Part shown: piece after piece, positions 57,945-64,000 of the stretch
Layout: each line of letters starts with the position of its first letter
Numbering within the stretch: position 1 is the first letter of the stretch
Assembly: GCF_008831285.2 (NCBI RefSeq)
Contig: NC_045142.1
Span: forward strand, 1,803,001 to 1,867,000
Reading direction: 5' to 3'
From: Nymphaea colorata
Lineage: Eukaryota; Streptophyta; Magnoliopsida; Nymphaeales; Nymphaeaceae
Length of the DNA stretch: 64,000 bases
Notes under the pieces: model-generated
Databases searched by the model: none
What the model was told of the DNA's origin: nothing
The model's input: the letters and a program-made list of their open reading frames with translations, nothing else
Position numbers and translations under genes: made by a program

Positions 57945-59999
57945 TTTGGATTGACTTGATCATCAATTTTACAACTCGTGCATTTAGCAGGAATCGACAA
58001 CCCAATCCACTCACAGCCCTAAATATATTATTAAACTCCTATAGTGCTTAACTTAACTATGATTTATGTCGGACGTACCATCTTTTTCGAAATCATAATG
58101 AACACTTGCAAGTAAAAATACAAACTAATATTAATATAGTTCTTAGAGGGACCCATGCAATCCATATTGATTATGGTAATACATTAGCTTTATATAAACT
58201 ATGACATTATTTAAGTTCACAAGGCAATGAGTTACTTTTTTTTTTTTATGTTTCTCTTTTGCCCATGTTGAAAGAAACAATATGTTTGGTTCTTGTAGTA
58301 TAATATAAATGGGCTTCTCTTAGAGAAAAGTACAAGCATCCTCGTAATCGGAACATGTCCTTCAATTATTAATTTGGTGCTTACGTTTATAGTTTATGAG
58401 GTGACTTATATGTCCATATTTAGCGCATGGAGGGCTACATCTCACTATCTCCAGTGAGTGAAATTCCACATTTCACCATGAATATATAGTCTTCACTAAT
58501 GTTTTTAGTGACATTTTTATTGACATATTTTCCGAGTTAACTAGATTGTCTTCTCCAATACAAAGGAATGACACCCACATGAATCGAAATGATGATTAGA
58601 CTTTCACTGGTTCAACTAAATAGTATGGTGGTAAATGGGTCAAAGTTCTTCTCATATCCATATCCGCTGTACCATATTCGATTTTGTCATTTTGATTCCG
58701 GCTCGATAAAATGAACTACAAGGCTAACGACAGGTGGAGGCGGTGCCGGAGAAGGGACCAACTGAGAGATGACACGTGGCACTGGAAAGGAGAGATGATG
58801 AGGGGGACCAGGCTAAACGGATCGGGCCTAGCTCCCCGTGAATGGTGCCGAGAACCCGTTAACATTTATATTATAGGGACATGAACCAAGAGGGGCATCA
58901 TCGCACTGTGCAATGTATTGAAGGGTCAGAGTCCGCCATGGTCGGTGGGCCCACCTGTTCCATGTGACCAAAACTTGGATACTGCGCCGGTTTTACAACA
59001 ACAGAGGATAGATTTAAACAATATCAATGTGATATACATCAAGTTTTTATAAAAAAAAAGTTAGTCTTAGCGAGGTCAAATATCTGCCCCTAGTTTTGTA
59101 AAATCAACTTGAATTGGTCAATTAGAATCGAACAAGTGGCAAATCAATTTGATTCATTTATTAGCCAATACAAGAGCACCACCTGTCATGTTTTTTATTT
59201 TTATAACTTTTTAATATTTTAAGTTTTATTTATATACATTTTTTTCTTTATATATGCATGCATTTTTTTGCAATTTCTATTTTAAGTGGCATTGGATATA
59301 AAATTTTAAATTTAAGGGGTTCCAACATGCAAATAGAAAAGCCCAAGAGTAGGTCAGCCCGACCAAGCATTCAAACTAAGCCCAATTCAATGAAAAGTTT
59401 GGTCGTCGAACTACTACTGCACACAGTTTAGTTTAGCAGGGTTAGCTTCGCTGCGTTGGAACTTGGCCTGGAAGCAAATAATCTTCTCTCTCTCAGTCCC
59501 CTTTTTCTGTCAATCTGACAATCCTAAGTCATGAATCTACAATACCTAAACAATGCAACATGTTGTAGCAATTAGTATATATATATATATGCTGATGCAA
59601 CGATGCCTGGATTCCAGGTTACCGACCGTCCCAGCTCGGCCTGTTCCCGGAAGTTGACTTGGCCAAGAGATGCACCTACCAGTGACATTAGAAAACGTTG
59701 ACATCCGGAACAAGCTGGATTCAAAGTCAAAACCAAAACAATGAAAAATTTCTGGCCACTAATGGGGGGCCACTAAACTGTCCCTGGTTCTCATTTGCCT
59801 TTCCTTGTGGCCGGGCTGCGAGCTTAAGTCCTTCGTCGGAATCTTCTCAACGGCGCGCGTACGCAATCGGTGGGAAGTCGACCACACTAACTCCCATCCA
59901 TTGCCAATCTTTGTTTGTCATTATGTAAAAGATGGGAAGGAAGATAAGGTTTGGACATTACATCCCAATTGTTATATCTCCCATGCCATGCCCATACTT
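57945..59999. other. Gene-free stretch
   Basis: No supported gene. A G-box/ABRE core ACACGTGGC lies at 58772-58780 without an adjacent gene. Short frames near 59698-60062 are unsupported. Confidence 0.4.
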
Positions 60000-60000
<1 letters not shown>

Positions 60001-60046
<46 letters not shown>

Positions 60047-60077
60047 TTGTGTGTGTGTGTGAGAGAGAGAGAGAGAG
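60001..60077. repeat. Compound (TA)n-(GT)n-(GA)n microsatellite
   Basis: TA at about 60001-60021, GT to 60060 with one TT interruption, then GA to 60077. Confidence 0.95.
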
Positions 60078-61849
60078 TAGGATTGTTTTGGTAAGATGAA
60101 TGTTTCGGCCTCTCACAAGACATGCCCTAATGTGTTCATCGGGCAGTGTGTTTATTCATACTTGTCCAATGCAATGCATCTAGCGGAACAGGAGAATTGT
60201 CTTCTTTATATTGCATTGGCTTCCTTTAATCGAAGCCAAATTATTTATCGATGCCCCTAATGTTGGATAGTTTGAGGAATGATTATGTCATATGGAAGAA
60301 AAGGGTTCGATGCATTAATTGGATATAAAAAATCTGACGTAGAGACGATGAATTTGGGACTTGACCAGTAAGGAGGAGGGGGCATTGTGGGAAAAAAATA
60401 TATATATATTTTTTAATGATGTGACGGATTTGTTGAGAATTGGCTGCTCCGTTGACATCATTTACAGGAAGCTGGTGTAGAAGAAATTGAGCTCTAGAGA
60501 TGAAGACTTTGGACACATATAGAAGACATAGAGCCAAGGCCTTTGGGGAGGGTTTCGTTTAAGGCTCAGCCATTTGGCCTTAATCCCCAAAAAGGACGTC
60601 ATATTTCAGAATTTCTTGGTAAGTTTCTTCTTTTTTTAGGGGGTGGGGGAACGCAAGACTTGTTTTTGGGTGAGCGAGAGGATCATTCCACCGCTCGAAG
60701 CGAGGCCCGAAGGCACCCTCCCCTCCCCCCCCATTCCCCCTGTCTCCGAGGTCCTGAGCTGTGTCGGTGTCAGTGATAGAACGGTGCGTCATTTAACTTA
60801 GATGTCACGTCCTACTACCTCAAGACATAAGAACATATCACCCACTAAAATTGAATTAAAGACTTGCTTTATACAAGCCCCTAACCTGACCAGCTACACT
60901 ATGCCCCTTGAGGCGTATGACTTGTTTTAACTCACATGATTTTGACGTGATATTTTGTAACTGAGACTCGACCTGAATTAGTGCCTAGTAGTATGGAGAC
61001 TGAGTATTTGGCATCGCTAGGAACATTAAGGCATAGGGCATATAGAATAGGGCCGCTTTTGGGGATTAGGAGCAAATATATGGGCTTTCAGTTAAACTCC
61101 ACGGTGGCTTTTACCTGTGGTAGCCTTTGATATCCAGCCTCTTCATGTGAAGTGAAGTTGTTGGCTCACTGCCAAAGAAATCACAGGCAAAATCCTGTTG
61201 CATGATGGGCAGTGCAATAGGTTGGGTTGGGTGACATGTAATAATTATACATTCAGTTCGAATTTTGGAGGGTGTTATTTGATAGGGTGGAGTGCTACTA
61301 TGGAAGCCAAGTGGATGAGCTTTTGTTGTCACCTCCGCGCCACTCTCCCTCTCTCTTTCTTATTTTTTTGTGCATTATATTGTATATTTCTTCTTCATTC
61401 TTCTGTTTTTGCGGTTTATTTTTTGCGGATTGTTTTTGTACTTAGGGGACCTCTTGTCCCCAGATTTTGTTATATATTCCCATTTTATCGGCAATCTCCC
61501 TCTCTCTCTCTCTTTTACCAAGTGATGGGTAAGACATTCAGTTGGATTGGGTGGCGTGTTATAACCACGTTCTCAATTTCAATCTTGAAGGGAGCTATCT
61601 TGATGGTATTAAAGAATGTTGAACTTGAGATTAGAGGTGCCATTGTGAAGGCTAACTTCACCGGTTCCCACATCTCCCTTCTCTCTCTCTAATCTCTTTT
61701 AAGTGTGTGATATTTGAAGCGGCTGTCATCATTTAAGAAGGGAGGGACGGTGATTAGTTGCAAATTTCAATATAATTAATAAGTTGTCTTGTGTGCTAAC
61801 GTATGTCAACTAAATTTGTTCGACTCCACGTGCATACATTAATTGTTCC

Positions 61850-61850
<1 letters not shown>
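60078..61850. other. Gene-free stretch
   Basis: Short frames, for example 60543-60776 and 61198-61692, lack recognisable domains. CT tracts occur near 61344-61360 and 61496-61511. Confidence 0.4.

Positions 61851-61851
<1 letters not shown>

Positions 61852-61932
<81 letters not shown>
61852..61932. repeat. Compound (TA)n-(GA)n microsatellite
   Basis: About 23 TA units followed by about 17 GA units. Confidence 0.95.
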
Positions 61933-61934
<2 letters not shown>

Positions 61935-63592
61935 GTATGACTGCTTGTGTTGTGCTATCCTGTCCTATGGTTCTTACCATAATGTAATATAAATCATGGT
62001 AACATCCATTTCTTATGCTTAATGAAATGTCTTTGGTACAAGGTGACTTGTACGTTACATCGGAGCCAATTTTAACACATGATGCTCATAAACAGTGTAA
62101 GCTAAACATGATACAAGAACTTGCTTTTGGGGATTATATAGCCCTAGGTGACTTATAGGAGTGAATTATATATATATAGTGAGAGAGTGAGAGAGAGATG
62201 TGTGCATCATGGGATCCAATAGTTTAAGCTTATCGAGGCGTAGCTGTCAGCTTAATTGCGAAATGTATTTAAGAATAATAAGTTGTTAGTCAATAGTACA
62301 TTATTATTCTCATTGTCAGCTTAAATAGGGGAAGTCCCTTATTATATTACCACATGCGATGGTTACAGGGCTATTATTGTTTCTTCCAAACTGCGCTGTA
62401 CATGCGTTACCACCCCTTCAGCTCTTTGGATTCTAATACACTTGTTATTTGGTGCGTTAGTTGAGATTCACCTGTTCAAACGTGGTGTCAAATAATTATT
62501 TATAATCCAGGGCAAGCACCACTTGCATATAAAGGAAACTATAAAGTTATGATATTGTATGGCTTTCCATATCATTCCAATGTACTATTAGGAATAACTT
62601 GATGCTTCACATCCATTCTGTCTCAAGAAGTGGAAATCTCAACAGATTTCTAAAATTTCCCCTACGAGAACAATTCATTAATTTCTTGTCATCAAATTCT
62701 ATTGATTGTTTAAATGGCGGGGCAGGAATAAATAAGTTGAATATAACTTAAGGAGCTGGGGAATGTTGATGTCCATGCAAGTACTACTGCGACTGGCCGC
62801 TGGAGTTCTTTCTGTATTCTTGTAACTGCAGCAAGCACTGCCTGATGCTGTGTTGCTTTCATAAATTGGTTACTTATCTGTCATAGTTTCCTCTCTATGT
62901 CATATTTAAGGAGCGTTCTGATCTCAGATTTAAAGGACCCAACTGAGAGTTTTTGAAAGGCTATTTTCTTAATCAATGAAGAGCAGATATTAAAGAAGTT
63001 TCAGGTTTACAAGTGGCAGAACCCCTTCAGCTTAAAAACAGAGCAAGTACAGTAGCTCTGGTGCACTCCTTCAATGCGGAAGATGACATATATGCTCCAT
63101 CGTGTACCAATGAGTAACGCGTAAGGTGTTCTGCCATATTCATTGTCGTGTAAATGTTGCAGATTGTATGCTTGAAAAATGTTATACACAATAATGGATG
63201 TGACCTAGAAACTGCAGATAACAGTAAACTAGTCTTCTCGTGAATTTCACTTATATAATAGCATAGTTGGTCGGATGCGCAGGCCGGTGAAGGTTTGGTC
63301 ATCAATTCGATTGCTGTAAGCAATGCTTCCCTAAATTGCAAATTGTGGATTTAAGATACTCTAGTTGAACGCTAGGCCTTACCTCATCATTTTCCATGCA
63401 AAACAAACACTTCGGCAATGTTTCTTCATCTTTTATTTCATTTCCCTTTTCTTACATTCTGCACAGAAGACCCAGTCATATTCCGTTTAACAAGAAGGAA
63501 AATAAATCTCCAGTCATCACGCCCTCAGCCTTTACAAGAGTCTGCAAAAGCAAGTTTCCGGCAGAAATATATAAAAAATAAATCTTCCTCTC

Positions 63593-63627
<35 letters not shown>

Positions 63628-64000
63628 TAATATGTATATATAATATGCTTTAATTTTCAATAAATGAAGAAATAAAGGTACAAATTTTTTTGGTGATTTT
63701 TTATGTACACGCGGCAGAGCCCCGTTGGCCTGGAAAAACAGCAGATATAATTGCATAGATCTGGTCATTCAACAGTAAATGTTATGTCCCATTACGTGGT
63801 AAAGGCTGAAAGTAACGCATACAAATAAATGGTGCCCTCTGCAACACATGTGTATGCACAGGACGTGCAGCTTGGCGTGCTTGCCCAATTGTTGTCTCCA
63901 TCTGACAATCAATATTCCGCCCTTCTGCCAATTTTTTGCAATTTTCTATCCTTTTCAAATATATATATATATATATATTAGTAGATATGACACCACTTGT
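61933..64000. other. Gene-free right edge
   Basis: TA tracts at 62168-62178, 63595-63640 and 63959-63978. A minus-strand frame at 63341-63027 (104 codons, containing FREALLTAIELMTKPSP) looks more protein-like than its neighbours but has no recognised family or partner exon. No gene is called. Confidence 0.35.

Noticed and set aside
58772-58780. ACACGTGGC ABRE/G-box
   Set aside because: A single 9-bp match without a nearby gene is expected by chance often enough to carry no weight.
61198-61692. 164-codon plus-strand frame
   Set aside because: Hydrophobic, low-complexity composition from T-rich DNA with CT tracts, with no domain or splice context.
63001-63790. Apparent similarity of 63015-63065 and 63713-63760
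   Set aside because: Only GGCAGARCCCC and a few short words agree; the rest needs too many gaps.

Overview
The window is nuclear DNA from a flowering plant. Protein genes have plant-type GT-AG introns, two of them encode plant-specific proteins (a plastid nucleoid protein, and an AT-hook PPC factor of the plant AHL type), and the gaps are AT-rich and full of hAT-type MITEs, a Ty1/copia element and long AT/GA/GT microsatellites. Gene density is low: I can support five cellular protein genes in 64 kb. I cannot name the species.

Layout. 1-4504: gene-free, opening with a hAT-like MITE. 4505-6166 (-): intronless DUF3475/DUF668 protein of the PSK SIMULATOR-related family. 6167-17349: an 11 kb gene-poor stretch with a SINE candidate, several MITEs (one splitting an old reading frame) and a CACTA-derived repeat block. 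17350-22215 (+): a 13-exon SRRM1-like PWI/RS splicing factor. 24144-28591 (-): a degenerate copia retrotransposon with both LTRs, a primer-binding site and a target duplication. 30127-33687 (+): PTAC16, five exons. 34760-39487 (-): a KUP/HAK/KT potassium transporter, eight coding exons and a probable 5' UTR intron; it converges on PTAC16. 39488-49109: gene-free, with a plastid-derived insert (trnI-GAU intron/ycf68) at 43363-43826. 49110-50375 (-): an AHL transcription factor of the AHL19/20 type. 50376-64000: gene-free, with microsatellites, MITE-like repeats and a dense W-box cluster near 55.2-55.9 kb.

The five genes have unrelated jobs (growth signalling, splicing, plastid transcription/thylakoid, potassium uptake, chromatin-associated regulation); there is no gene cluster or operon-like logic.

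The points most worth a second look are: the AHL gene, where the family's conserved start methionine is replaced by CTG in strong context behind a (TTC)n-encoded poly-lysine frame; a MITE sitting precisely inside an otherwise continuous reading frame; a GC-AG intron beside a 48-nt in-frame cassette-like exon in the SRRM1-like gene; and nine W-box cores in about 620 bp with no visible coding gene. I see no multi-gene system that I would call undescribed. All exon boundaries were placed by eye from splice consensus, reading phase and family resemblance; no search was run.
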